A DNA stretch of 64,000 nt, taken from Micromonospora pallida. Its GTDB lineage: Bacteria > Actinomycetota > Actinomycetes > Mycobacteriales > Micromonosporaceae. Positions 39,400 to 48,685 of the stretch are shown piece after piece; positions within the stretch are counted from its first letter, which is position 1, and each line of letters begins with the position of its first letter. The notes below the pieces were generated by a model. The model made no database searches. It was given only the letters and a program-made list of their open reading frames with translations, and was not told where the DNA came from. Position numbers and translations under genes: made by a program. The stretch lies in contig NZ_FMHW01000002.1 in the NCBI RefSeq assembly GCF_900090325.1, forward strand, positions 2,666,001 to 2,730,000. The letters run 5' to 3'.

Positions 39400-42300
39400 A
39401 TGCACCGGTCGTTGTCCAGCCTGACCCAGCGGATCGAACGCGCCCTCGACGAGCGGCTCGTCCCGGCCATCTACCGGGACGTCGAGCCGGTACGCGTCGA
39501 GGCGGCGCACCTGCCCGGCGAGCCGGTGCCGGCCGGCGAGGGGCTGGCGCTGGCGTACGAGCCGTTCACCGTGGGTCAGCCGTGGGGGCCGGCCTGGAGC
39601 ACCACCTGGTTCCGCCTCACCGGCGAGGTGCCGGCGCGGATGCGCGGCGGGCGGGTCGAACTCCTCGTCGACCTCGGCTTCGAGAAGGCCGGGCCGGGCT
39701 TCCGCTCCGAAGGGCTGGCCTACACGGCGGACGGCACGCCGATCAAGGGCATCGAGCCACGCACGGCCTACCTGCCGATCGCGCGGGCGGCCGCTGGGGG
39801 CGAGCGGGTCGAGGTGTACGTGGAAGCCGCCGCCAACCCTCGGTTCACCGGCGCGGTCACTCCGCTCGGGGACCGGGACACCGCCTCCGACGTTCCCCTC
39901 TACCGGCTCGACCGGGCCGAACTCGCGGTGCTCGACGAGCAGGTGCACGGGCTCGTCCTGGACGTCCGGGTGCTGCACGAGCTGGCTCTCACCCTGGCCG
40001 AGGCGGACCCGCGCCGGCACCAGATCCACCGGGCCCTCGAGCAGATGCTCGACCACCTCGACGTCGCCGACGTCTCCGGCGGAGCCGCCGCCGCGCGGGC
40101 CCGGCTGGCCGGGGTGCTCGCCGCGCCGGCCGTGCCGAGCGCCCACCGGGTCTTCGCCGTCGGTCACGCCCACATCGACTCGGCCTGGCTCTGGCCGGTC
40201 CGCGAGACGATCCGCAAGTGCTCGCGGACCTTCGCCAACGTGGTGGCGCTCGCCGACGAGTACCCGGAGCTGGTCTTCGCCTGCTCCTCGGCGCAGCAGT
40301 ACGCGTGGACCCGCCAACACCACCCACAGGTGTACCGGCGGGTCACGGAGAAGGTGGCGAGCGGACAATTCGTCCCGGTGGGCGGCATGTGGGTGGAGTC
40401 GGACACCAACATGCCCGGTGGCGAGGCGATGGTGCGCCAGTTCACCCACGGCAAACGGTTCTTCGCCGCCGAGTTCGGCGTCGAGCCCCGGGAGGTGTGG
40501 CTGCCCGACTCGTTCGGCTACTCGGCGGCGCTGCCGCAGCTCGCCCGGTTGGCGGGGTTCCGCTGGTTCCTCAGCCAGAAGATGTCCTGGAACCAGACGA
40601 ACCGGTTCCCGCACCACACGTTCTGGTGGGAGGGCATCGACGGCAGTCGGGTCTTCACGCACTTCCCGCCGGCCGACACCTACAGCTCGGAGCTGTCCGG
40701 GCGGGAGCTGGCGTACGGGGTGAGCAACTTCGCCGACCACGGGCGCGCCACCCGGTCGCTGCTGCCGTTCGGCTACGGCGACGGCGGAGGTGGCCCGACC
40801 CGGGAGATGCTCGAGACCGCCCGCCGGGTCGCCGACCTGGAGGGATCACCCCGGGTCGGCGTCCGCGCCCCCGCCGAGTTCTTCGCCGAGGCGGAACGGG
40901 AGTACCCGGACGCGCCGGTGTGGAGCGGCGAGATGTACCTCGAGTACCACCGGGGCACGTACACCAGCCAGTCGGCCATGAAGCGCGGCAACCGGCGCAC
41001 CGAGCACCTGCTGCGCGAGGCCGAGCTGTGGTGTACGGCGGCGGCGCTGCGCGCCGGTCACCCGTACCCGTACGACGAGCTCGACGCGATCTGGCAGGAC
41101 ACCCTGCTGCTCCAGTTCCACGACATTCTGCCCGGCAGCTCGATCGCCTGGGTGCACCGCGAGGCCCGGCAGACGTACGCGCGGCTGGCCAAACGGCTGG
41201 AGGCGCTCATCGGTCCGGCGCTGACCGCGCTGGCCGGCTCCGGCACGGTGCCGTTGGCCGGCAACTCCGGGCCGTACGACTCGGCCGGGGTGCCGGCCCT
41301 CGGGCTGGCCGTGCCCGCCGAGGTCGAGGCGCCCGACGTGTCGGTACGGACCGGACCGGACGGCACCGTGCTGGACAACGGTCTGCTCCGGGTGACCGTC
41401 GGCCCGGACGGGACGGTGTCGGCGATCCGCGACCTGGTCGCCGACCGCGAGGTGCTCCGCGCCGGGGCGGCGGCCAACGTCCTGCAGCTGCACCCGGACA
41501 CCCCGAACAAGTGGGACGCCTGGGACATCGACGCCTTCTACCGCAACCGGTGCCGTGACCTGACCGGGGTCACCTCGCTCACCGTCGAGACGGACGACCC
41601 CCGGCGGGCCCGGATCCGGGTGACCCGCCGGGACGGGGACTCGGCGTACGTACAGACCGTGACGCTGGCGGCCGGCGAACGGGTGGTGCGGTTCGCCACG
41701 GAGGTGGACTGGCAGCAACGGGAGACGTTGCTCAAGGTCGCCTTCCCGGTCGACGTGCACGCCGCGCACTCCAGTTCGGAGATCCAGTTCGGCCACGTCC
41801 GGCGGCCGACCCACACCAACACCTCCTGGGACGCGGCGCGGTTCGAGATCTGCGCGCACCGCTGGCTGCACGTCGGCGAACCCGGGTACGGCGTGGCGCT
41901 GGTCAACGACGGCACCTACGGCCACGACGTGACCCGTGATCCGGCCGGGGACGCTCTGGGCGCGCGGGGCACCACCGTGCGGCTCTCGCTGCTGCGCGCG
42001 CCCAACTACCCCGACCCGGGCACCGACCGGGGCACGCACCGGTTCGGGTACGCGCTGGTCTGCGGCGCGGAGATCCAGGACGCGGTACGCGAGGGCTACC
42101 GGAGCAACCTGCCGCTGCGCCGGCGCACCGGAGCCGGCCCGGTCGCCCCACTGGTCGAGGTGTCGAACCCCGCCGTGGTAATCGAGGCGGTGAAGCTGGC
42201 CGACGACCGCTCCGGTGACGTCGTCGTCCGGCTCTACGAGGCGCTCGGCGGACGGGCCCGCGCCCGCCTGACCGCGTCGTTCGACCTCGCCCGGGTCGAC

Positions 42301-42444
42301 GTGTGCGACCTGCTCGAACGTGCGGACGCCGAGATCGCCGCGTTGGCCCCGGTCGTGGTCGAGGGCAGCGCCGTCGGCCTCGTGCTGGGGCCGTTCCAGG
42401 TGGTGACCCTCCGATTCAGTGTGTTGCCGTCACGGCAGGCGTGA
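39400..42444 (+). CDS. GH38 alpha-mannosidase
   Basis: This 1,014-residue cytoplasmic enzyme (no signal peptide) of glycoside hydrolase family 38 removes terminal alpha-mannose. The zinc and nucleophile motifs are present: VGHAHIDSAWLWP, WLPDSFGYSA with the catalytic Asp, and LLLQFHDILPGSSI. Length and domain layout (N-terminal beta domain, catalytic barrel, long beta-sandwich end) are normal for bacterial family members. ATG 39400 has GGAG six bases upstream. It is the only intact catabolic enzyme in this island. Its last 29 bases overlap a convergent gene. Confidence 0.95.
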   Translation: MHRSLSSLTQRIERALDERLVPAIYRDVEPVRVEAAHLPGEPVPAGEGLALAYEPFTVGQPWGPAWSTTWFRLTGEVPARMRGGRVELLVDLGFEKAGPGFRSEGLAYTADGTPIKGIEPRTAYLPIARAAAGGERVEVYVEAAANPRFTGAVTPLGDRDTASDVPLYRLDRAELAVLDEQVHGLVLDVRVLHELALTLAEADPRRHQIHRALEQMLDHLDVADVSGGAAAARARLAGVLAAPAVPSAHRVFAVGHAHIDSAWLWPVRETIRKCSRTFANVVALADEYPELVFACSSAQQYAWTRQHHPQVYRRVTEKVASGQFVPVGGMWVESDTNMPGGEAMVRQFTHGKRFFAAEFGVEPREVWLPDSFGYSAALPQLARLAGFRWFLSQKMSWNQTNRFPHHTFWWEGIDGSRVFTHFPPADTYSSELSGRELAYGVSNFADHGRATRSLLPFGYGDGGGGPTREMLETARRVADLEGSPRVGVRAPAEFFAEAEREYPDAPVWSGEMYLEYHRGTYTSQSAMKRGNRRTEHLLREAELWCTAAALRAGHPYPYDELDAIWQDTLLLQFHDILPGSSIAWVHREARQTYARLAKRLEALIGPALTALAGSGTVPLAGNSGPYDSAGVPALGLAVPAEVEAPDVSVRTGPDGTVLDNGLLRVTVGPDGTVSAIRDLVADREVLRAGAAANVLQLHPDTPNKWDAWDIDAFYRNRCRDLTGVTSLTVETDDPRRARIRVTRRDGDSAYVQTVTLAAGERVVRFATEVDWQQRETLLKVAFPVDVHAAHSSSEIQFGHVRRPTHTNTSWDAARFEICAHRWLHVGEPGYGVALVNDGTYGHDVTRDPAGDALGARGTTVRLSLLRAPNYPDPGTDRGTHRFGYALVCGAEIQDAVREGYRSNLPLRRRTGAGPVAPLVEVSNPAVVIEAVKLADDRSGDVVVRLYEALGGRARARLTASFDLARVDVCDLLERADAEIAALAPVVVEGSAVGLVLGPFQVVTLRFSVLPSRQA

Positions 42445-43219
42445 CGATGGCTTGCGACCTCAACGGGGGGCGCGAATACCGGGTCTCGTGGGAGTGCTCG
42501 CCATCGGAGAGCGTCACGACCACGGCGGTGATACCCCCAGCAGGGCCGCCGTAGGTCGAGCCGAAAGGCATGCAGCCGGCTGTCACCTCATGAGATTGAT
42601 CAAGATAGCCGTCATCGTCGAGATGGTTGCCGCCCTGGTAGAAGGAGAATCGCACCCGGGTGTACGTCGGCTCGACGGCGTCGCAGACTTCACCTTCGAT
42701 TCCGATCGAGCGGTTGTACCAGATGAAGCGGCCCTCGGCGGCGCCGGCGAAGGACACGGCGGTAACCGCGAAGGTACTGGTGGGCGTCGGCGTAGGCGAT
42801 GGTGGAGTGGCATCATTCGGGAGCCACCACCAGAGGACCCCCGCGCCCGTCATGACCACGGCTGTCCCGGCCGCGAGAACATGGGCCTTCTGTCCAAACA
42901 TGCCTGGGTAGAAGTTGTTGTTCTGGATGTGGGTGCCGCCCTGGTTGATATGCACACTCCGGCTACCCCGGGCATCGATCCCACCCGGCGCTGCCGCCGC
43001 GGGTTCTCTCCCTGCGGGGGGTCCCGGTTCGACCAGCGGCTGCGGACGTGGAGGCAGCAGATATGGGGCGACCAACCCGAGCATCGCGACCACCACCCCG
43101 GCGGCACTACCAAACTTGTCCGCCCTGTCCAACCCCACCACCGCCAGGTAGGCGACGAGACCCGCCACCGCCAGCCCGGCCACGACCCGACCAGCTCGCA
43201 CGGCGCTACGACGAGGCAT
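42416..43219 (-). CDS. Membrane protein with HINQGGTHIQNNNF motif
   Basis: This 267-residue protein of unknown function has two N-terminal membrane segments (about residues 8-30 and 38-56) and a cytoplasmic stretch with the motif SVHINQGGTHIQNNNFYP. A third membrane segment (about 108-132) and an exported beta-rich C-terminal domain of about 130 residues with a Cys pair follow. Motifs of the HINQ-GTHIQNNNF kind occur in several actinobacterial signalling or effector-like proteins, but I cannot name the family. ATG 43219 has GGAGG five bases upstream. It is convergent with the alpha-mannosidase and overlaps its 3' end by 29 bases. Confidence 0.7.
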   Translation of the reverse strand: MPRRSAVRAGRVVAGLAVAGLVAYLAVVGLDRADKFGSAAGVVVAMLGLVAPYLLPPRPQPLVEPGPPAGREPAAAAPGGIDARGSRSVHINQGGTHIQNNNFYPGMFGQKAHVLAAGTAVVMTGAGVLWWWLPNDATPPSPTPTPTSTFAVTAVSFAGAAEGRFIWYNRSIGIEGEVCDAVEPTYTRVRFSFYQGGNHLDDDGYLDQSHEVTAGCMPFGSTYGGPAGGITAVVVTLSDGEHSHETRYSRPPLRSQAIVTPAVTATH

Positions 43220-43348
43220 CCGGACCTCCGACAGTCACCCCTCGCGGGTTGCCGATTGTACGAAACAGATGCACTGAACGTAATTAAATGATCACTTTGG
43301 GATGTCTCCCACGGGCTGAGCACGGGCCAGCACGGGTGAGAGGTGTCG

Positions 43349-43879
43349 CTAGCCGACCGGTGCGGCGCGGCGCATGGTCACGTCGGCGACGCCGTGCCCG
43401 GCCAGCCGGACCTGACCGCCCCCGGTCACCCCCGGACCGTCCCAGTGGACGGTCGCCGCCACCGGCTCGGCGCCGACGTTGCGTAGGCGGACCCGCACGG
43501 TCGCGGCGCCGGTGGGCCGGACCTCGACGAGGGCGGCCAGGGTGGGGCTGGTGGCGGCGAAGAACGGGGTCCGACCAACCGTCTCGCCGAGTTGGTCGGC
43601 CTCCCGGTGGGCCCGGCGGTCCCGCCAGTGCAGCAGCTCGCCGACCGGTTCGCCGGCGGCGTCCAGCGGCACCCCGGTCTCGGCCATGCTGGCCAGGCCG
43701 ACGGCCAGCGGCGGTACGGGGACGGCCGCGACGCACTCCGCGAGCAGCCGCAACGCGGTGTCCCGCAGCCCTACGGCGTCGGGCGGAGTGGCCGCCCGAC
43801 GCTGGGCCACCGGGGTGCCGTCCAGCCGGTAGACCCCGGCCTTGGTGTGCGTGGTACCGACGTCCACGCCGGCCAGCAA
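43349..43879 (-). pseudogene. FGGY-type sugar kinase N terminus fused to foreign C terminus
   Basis: This 176-residue frame begins like an FGGY carbohydrate kinase (LAGVDVGTTHTKAGVYRLDG, ATP-binding motif) and continues to WRDRRAHREADQLGETVG. It then switches near base 43560 to a beta-strand-rich segment with Val/Gly repeats (VRVRLRNVGAEPVAA) that does not belong to the kinase, whose usual length is about 500 residues. The start would be TTG 43879 with GGGAAG upstream. This is the third gene around the alpha-mannosidase that looks like an in-frame deletion joint. It should have no kinase activity. Confidence 0.7.
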
Positions 43880-43988
43880 CGTCGGTCTTCCCGCTCCCCC
43901 ACCATCGATGCCACTCTCCGTCGCTTACCGAGGGATGTCAATCACCCCGAAGCGGCTGCCAGGGTCGAGGCCGCTGCGTCGCGTGTCG

Positions 43989-45113
43989 TCAGCCTGCGGG
44001 TGCCGGCTCGGTGGGCTGCGGCGTGAAGAAACGGACGATGTCGTCGGCTGCGGTGGGAGACAGCATCATCGCCTGGACCCGTGCGGACATCTCGGCGATC
44101 GGGTGGATCCTGGTGAACATCGCCTCCTCGTACCTCCGGATCGCCGAGTCGGGGTCGGCGGGGCTGGTGGCGAGTTCGGCGGCGAGTTCGGCGGCGTCGA
44201 GCATGGCTTGGTTGGCGCCTTCGCCGACCGGTGGCATGAGGTGCGCGGCGTCACCGATGAGGGTGATGCCCGGCTGGTGGGTCCAGCGTGTACCGGTGGG
44301 CATCGCCTCGATCCTGCGTGGGGTGGGCGGGCCGTCGCCGGCTTCGATGAGTGCGGTGAGGTTGGGGTTCCACCCGTCGAACATGTCCAGCAGGGCGCGC
44401 TTGCTGCGGCATGTGTCCAGGTGGCGTTCGTCCGCGGGTAGGGAGATGCCGACTCGGATGCTGCCGTCGCCGAGGCGTTGCGCGGCCAGGATCTGGTTCA
44501 CGCCGATACACCACAGGTTTCCGGGGCCGACCAGCTCGGCGAGATCCGGGTGGCGCCGGTCGGCGTCGCCGATGCTCAGCTCGACCAGGGTCGCCACGGG
44601 GGACAGTGTCGCGTCGGTCAGCAGCGACCGGACGACCGAGCGTGCGCCGTCTGCGCCGATGAGGACGTCGTAGTCGGCGCGGTGGCCGCCGTCGAACGTC
44701 AGCCCGAAGCCTCCGTCGGGTCGTGGCGTCGCCGCGACGAGCCGGTGCTGCCAGACCACCGTGTCGCCGGGGAGCGAATCGAGCAGAAGATCACGTAGTA
44801 CGCGGCGGTCGATCTCGGGGCGTCCGGAGAACGAGCCGGGTTCTGGCCTGTGGTGCACGAGGGTGCGTCCGGCCGGGTCGAGGATGCGGTGTTCCTCGCC
44901 CTCCGGCCGGGCCTCGGACCGGAATCGGCCGGCGAGGCCCGCGTCGGCCAGGGCCCGTTGCCCGGACTCCGGGTGCAGGTCGAGCGACCCGCCCTGTGAT
45001 CGCGCGGATCGGCTTGCCTCGCGTTCGTACACCACCGCGTCGATGCCGTGCCGGTGCAGAATTCGGGCCAGCGTCAGGCCGCCGAGGCCACCACCGGTGA
45101 TCGCTATTCGCAT
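43989..45113 (-). CDS. FAD-dependent monooxygenase (TetX/PHBH-like)
   Basis: This 374-residue flavoprotein hydroxylase has the FAD-binding GxGxxG motif at the N terminus (ITGGGLGGLTLARIL), the ribose motif in LIGADGARSVVR and the second FAD motif GDAAHLMPPVGEGANQAM. It has a single domain of the group A type that hydroxylates aromatic or polyketide-like substrates with NAD(P)H and oxygen. TetX-type members inactivate tetracyclines. ATG 45113 is favoured by GGGAG six bases upstream; ATG 45119 is also in frame. It is divergent from a TetR regulator with a long palindrome between, suggesting induction by its substrate. Confidence 0.9.
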   Translation of the reverse strand: MRIAITGGGLGGLTLARILHRHGIDAVVYEREASRSARSQGGSLDLHPESGQRALADAGLAGRFRSEARPEGEEHRILDPAGRTLVHHRPEPGSFSGRPEIDRRVLRDLLLDSLPGDTVVWQHRLVAATPRPDGGFGLTFDGGHRADYDVLIGADGARSVVRSLLTDATLSPVATLVELSIGDADRRHPDLAELVGPGNLWCIGVNQILAAQRLGDGSIRVGISLPADERHLDTCRSKRALLDMFDGWNPNLTALIEAGDGPPTPRRIEAMPTGTRWTHQPGITLIGDAAHLMPPVGEGANQAMLDAAELAAELATSPADPDSAIRRYEEAMFTRIHPIAEMSARVQAMMLSPTAADDIVRFFTPQPTEPAPAG

Positions 45114-45125
45114 CGTCATCTCCCT

Positions 45126-45162
45126 TACCGTACGCTGTATCTTATGGATACGCCGTACGGTA
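45126..45162. promoter_or_regulatory. 37-base TetR operator spanning the regulator start codon
   Basis: Outer arms TACCGTACG (45126-45134) and CGTACGGTA (45154-45162) are perfect inverted repeats. An inner pair GTATC (45137-45141) and GATAC (45147-45151) flanks the centre. The ATG of the TetR gene (45144) lies in the middle. Binding would block both the monooxygenase and the regulator. The site leaves almost no room for a 5' leader on the regulator mRNA. Confidence 0.85.
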
Positions 45163-45869
45163 GCGCGCCGCTGCCCGTCTGGGAACGGCCTGAGCCTCAG
45201 CCGCGGGCGGCGCCGGTGCCGCTGAGCCGCGCGAAGATCGCCGCCACGGCGATCCGGCTCGCCGACGCACATGGCCTCGACGGGCTGTCGGTACGCAAGA
45301 TCGCCAAAGAGCTCGGTGTCGGTCCGATGCGGCTCTACGACTACGTGATCAACAGGTCCGAACTGCTCGATCTGATGGTCGACGCGGTGTATGCCCAGAT
45401 CGCCGAGGCCGGTCAGCACTCCGAGTGGCGTGCCACGGTACTGGCCATCGTTCACCGGACCCGCGATGCCGCTCTCGACCACGAGTGGTTCGCCGACCTG
45501 CTCGGCGGAAGGCCACAGATGGGACCGCACGCGCTCGCCGTGGGCGAATCGACCGCGGCGGCCCTCAGCCAGGCCCCCGGCGTGCGCACTATCGACGATC
45601 TCCAGCGGGCCCTGGGCGCCCTCAACGCGTTCGTCGTCGGAGCCCTCCGCAGGGAGATCACCGAGCGACGCACCACCCGCTCGACCGGCACCGACGTGTC
45701 CGATTGGCAGGCCGCCCTCGGCCCCTACCTGACCCGCATGCTCGACACAGGCCGCTACCCCACCGTCGCCCGGCTCGTCATCGACGGCGCCCACCTCGAC
45801 GCCGGGGAAACCTTCCACCGCAACCTGACCACCATCCTGGACGGCATCACCAGCCACCCCCACCCGTGA
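45144..45869 (+). CDS. TetR-family repressor (TetR_C type)
   Basis: This 241-residue regulator has an N-terminal helix-turn-helix (about residues 26-72, LSVRKIAKELGVGPMRLYDYV) and a C-terminal dimer/ligand domain like that of tetracycline-type TetR proteins. The start ATG 45144 sits in the centre of a 37-base palindrome, so there is no conventional ribosome site; a leaderless transcript is likely. It pairs with the divergent FAD monooxygenase, the usual arrangement for a drug-modifying enzyme and its sensor. Confidence 0.9.
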   Translation: MDTPYGSAPLPVWERPEPQPRAAPVPLSRAKIAATAIRLADAHGLDGLSVRKIAKELGVGPMRLYDYVINRSELLDLMVDAVYAQIAEAGQHSEWRATVLAIVHRTRDAALDHEWFADLLGGRPQMGPHALAVGESTAAALSQAPGVRTIDDLQRALGALNAFVVGALRREITERRTTRSTGTDVSDWQAALGPYLTRMLDTGRYPTVARLVIDGAHLDAGETFHRNLTTILDGITSHPHP

Positions 45870-45924
45870 CCTACCACCCGCAGCCGGTACCGGCCGAACG
45901 CCCACGCCTCGATAGGCTGCCGTG

Positions 45925-46530
45925 ATGGCGAGCGCCGAACTGGACGAGCTGATCGTCGCGGACGCCGACGCGCTGCGCGCGTGGTTGTCGGCCCACCACG
46001 CCACGTCGCCCGGCGTCTGGCTCGCCCTGACCAAGAAGGGCGGCACCGTCACGACGCTGACCTGGCAGCAGGCGGTCGACGAGGCCCTGTGTTTCGGCTG
46101 GATCGACGGGCAGGCCCGTAAACGGGATCAGGAAACCTCCTGGATCCGGTACACGCCTCGCCGGCCCCGCAGCTCCTGGTCACAACGCAACGTCGCCCAC
46201 GTGACCCGACTGGAGGCGCAGGGGCTCATGCAGCCCGCCGGCCGCGCCGCGGTGGAAGCCGCGAAAGCGGACGGGCGGTGGGCGGCCGCCTACGCCCCAC
46301 CGTCGGAAGCCGAGATGCCGGCCGACCTCCTCACCGCCATCGCCGCCGACCCCGCCGCCCAGGCCATGCTCGACGTCCTCACCAAGACCAACCGGTTCGC
46401 CCTCATCCACCGCGTCAACGCCGTCAAACAGGCGCAGACCCGCGAGCGGAAGATCGGCGAGTTCGTCGCCATGCTGGCCCGGCACGAGACGATCTACCCG
46501 CAGAAGGCCAAGCCGCCGACCTCGCCGTAA
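45925..46530 (+). CDS. YdeI/OmpD-associated family protein
   Basis: This 201-residue protein fits the YdeI family (bacteriocin-protection / OmpD-associated): AWLSAHHATSPGVWLALTKK, WQQAVDEALCFGWIDGQ, SWIRYTPRRPRSSWSQRN and a C-terminal helical part ending near the family's usual EKAK region. The molecular function is unclear. ATG 45925 is chosen over GTG 45922, which immediately precedes it. It lies 55 bases after the TetR gene on the same strand. Confidence 0.85.
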   Translation: MASAELDELIVADADALRAWLSAHHATSPGVWLALTKKGGTVTTLTWQQAVDEALCFGWIDGQARKRDQETSWIRYTPRRPRSSWSQRNVAHVTRLEAQGLMQPAGRAAVEAAKADGRWAAAYAPPSEAEMPADLLTAIAADPAAQAMLDVLTKTNRFALIHRVNAVKQAQTRERKIGEFVAMLARHETIYPQKAKPPTSP

Positions 46531-46751
46531 GCAGCATCTTCATGATCAGACTGCCGCACCCACTGCTTCCGTCCGGGCTCTCTTCGGCTCCGGTCGCGCG
46601 GTCACCGGTGCGGCCCGGGCGGCCACGGCTCGCGTCCTGACCGGCACCCTCCGCACCGGCCGGCCCCGGCGTCGGGGCATGCGCATGACCAGGGAAAACG
46701 GATCGTCGGTGCGGTCGGGCGGCCGGCGACCGGCGGGGCTATGGTCGGCCG

Positions 46752-48386
46752 GTGGACGAACTGTTCGACGCGGCGGGGTCGCTGCGGTCGGCCTACTCGA
46801 CGGTCGACTGGGCGGCGACATCTCTGGGCCCGGTGTCCGGTTGGAGCCGGACGCTGCGCGCCGCCGTCGACGTCGCCCTGCACACCCGGTTCCCGGTGAC
46901 CCTGTTCTGGGGCCCGGAGTTCGTCATGGTGTACAACGAGGCTTATGTCGAGCTGATCGGGAACAAGCACCCGGCGGCGCTCGGGGCACCGGCGGCCCGG
47001 GTGTTCGCGGAGATCTGGGACGTCATCGGGCCGATGCTCCAGTCGGTGCGCTCGACCCGGCGGGCAACCTGGACTCCGGACCTGCGGCTGTTGATGGACC
47101 GGCACGGCTACCCGGAGGAGTGCTTCTTCACGTTCTCCTACTCCGCGGTGCGGGGCACCGACGGGCGGGTCGAGGGGGTGCTCGACATCGCGACGGAGAC
47201 CACGGCGCAGGTGCTGTCCCAGCGCCGGCTGGTGCTGCTGGCCGAACTCACCGATGCCCTGGGCGAACTGGACGAGCCCGACCAGATCCTGGACCGGACG
47301 GTGGCGGTGCTCCGGCACGACCCCCAGGACCTACCCGGCGTGGACATCCTGCTGCCCGGCACCGCCGACGACACCACCGGCAGACTGCTGCCCGCCGTGC
47401 CGTCCTCCGTGTTCGACACGGGCGACGTCGTGGTGGAGCAGTTGGCCGGCACCACGGTGGTCCGGGTCCGGTTGCCGGACGCGTCCGGGGCCGACGGCGA
47501 CGCGGTGCTGATGGCCCGACTGAGCCAGCATCTACCGGTCGACGAGGGTTACCTGCGCTTTGTTCGGTTGGTCGGCGCGGCCGTGGCGCAGGCGCTGCAC
47601 CGGGCGCAGACCCGTCAGGCCGAGCGCCGGGTGGCGGAACTCGAACGGGAGCTGTCGGAGAAGCTGCAACGTAGCCTGCTGACCCCGCCCGCCCAGCTCG
47701 AGGGCCTGGAGGTGGCCGTACGGTACCGGCCGGCGACCGAGCGGGCCCGCCTCGGCGGCGACTGGTACGACTCGTTCCGGCAGCCCGACGGTTCCCTGGC
47801 CCTGGTCATCGGCGACGTCGCCGGGCACGACCGGCAGGCCGCCGCGACCATGGCGCAGCTCCGGAACCTGTTGCGCGGGGTGGCGTACGGCCTGCGGGAG
47901 TCCCCAGCGGCCCTCCTGGCCGGTCTCGACACGGCGATGAACGGCCTGGAGGTCGACGTGTTCGCCACGGCGATCCTGGCCCGCGTGGTGCGGTGCGAGC
48001 AGCAGGGCCGACCGGGCCGGCACACCCTGGTCTGGGCCAACGCCGGGCATCTGCCGCCCGTGCTGGTCGCTCCCGACGGGAGCGCCGGCCTGCTGCAGAC
48101 GCCACCGGAGGTGCTGCTCGGCATGGACAGCACCGTCACGCGCAGCGATCATCGCGTCACCCTCGCCCCGGGTAGCACCGTCGTGTTCTACACCGACGGC
48201 CTGATCGAGCGACGCGGCACCGTCCTCGACGAGGGCCTCGCCGAGCTGACCCGCGTCCTGACCGGTCAGCACCGGTTGACCGCCGAGCAGCTGTGCGACC
48301 ACCTGCTCGACCGGTACCCGGCCAGCGGCGAGGACGACCTCGCCATGGTGGTGCTGCGGATACCGCCCCGGCCGCCGGGTCGATAG
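46752..48386 (+). CDS. PAS-GAF-like SpoIIE/PP2C-type phosphatase
   Basis: This 544-residue signalling phosphatase has an N-terminal PAS-like sensor (about residues 20-150, WGPEFVMVYNEAYVELIG), a GAF-like middle region (about 160-290) and a short coiled segment rich in Glu/Arg. The PPM/SpoIIE domain (about 310-540) has metal-binding Asp residues in GGDWYDSF, IGDVAGHD and DDLAMVVL. Such proteins act on anti-anti-sigma factors in stress pathways; no partner gene is adjacent. The GTG start at 46752 fits the family N terminus, though the ribosome site is poor. Confidence 0.9.
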   Translation: MDELFDAAGSLRSAYSTVDWAATSLGPVSGWSRTLRAAVDVALHTRFPVTLFWGPEFVMVYNEAYVELIGNKHPAALGAPAARVFAEIWDVIGPMLQSVRSTRRATWTPDLRLLMDRHGYPEECFFTFSYSAVRGTDGRVEGVLDIATETTAQVLSQRRLVLLAELTDALGELDEPDQILDRTVAVLRHDPQDLPGVDILLPGTADDTTGRLLPAVPSSVFDTGDVVVEQLAGTTVVRVRLPDASGADGDAVLMARLSQHLPVDEGYLRFVRLVGAAVAQALHRAQTRQAERRVAELERELSEKLQRSLLTPPAQLEGLEVAVRYRPATERARLGGDWYDSFRQPDGSLALVIGDVAGHDRQAAATMAQLRNLLRGVAYGLRESPAALLAGLDTAMNGLEVDVFATAILARVVRCEQQGRPGRHTLVWANAGHLPPVLVAPDGSAGLLQTPPEVLLGMDSTVTRSDHRVTLAPGSTVVFYTDGLIERRGTVLDEGLAELTRVLTGQHRLTAEQLCDHLLDRYPASGEDDLAMVVLRIPPRPPGR

Positions 48387-48685
48387 GACCGGCCGACGCA
48401 CCCATCCATATCGGACAATCAACAACGTTGTCACACAACTGTCATCGAATCGCAGGATCACCGCCAAGATTCACACCAAGAGTGATGACGCATCGTCACC
48501 AACGTCGGAGGATCCGAGCCGCAGCGAACTCTTCATGCCTGCCGCATATACCGCAACATCCGTGATGAGCGACAGTTCTCCGTTCTCTCGGGCCGCCGAC
48601 GTCGGTGAAACCAGAGATGCGGGCCAACCGGTGCACGTAGCTGAACATGGCCGGCGTCTCGCGAGATCACGGAGGTCAACAGAAT
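48387..48685. other. Long leader region before the BCCT transporter
   Basis: These 299 non-coding bases are less GC-rich than average over the first half. They include a TGACG-CAT-CGTCA inverted repeat (48486-48498). Direct comparison with riboswitch classes known to me gave no convincing match. A promoter and possibly an osmotic-response operator are expected here but could not be placed. Confidence 0.45.

Noticed and set aside
42988..43048. Possible tRNA T-arm (GGTTCGACCAG) near 43027
   Set aside because: It lies inside a coding gene and there is no matching acceptor stem or anticodon arm.
48387..48685. Riboswitch (c-di-AMP/ydaO or guanidine class) before the BCCT gene
   Set aside because: The leader is long and the transporter type fits, but the conserved core sequences of those classes were not found.
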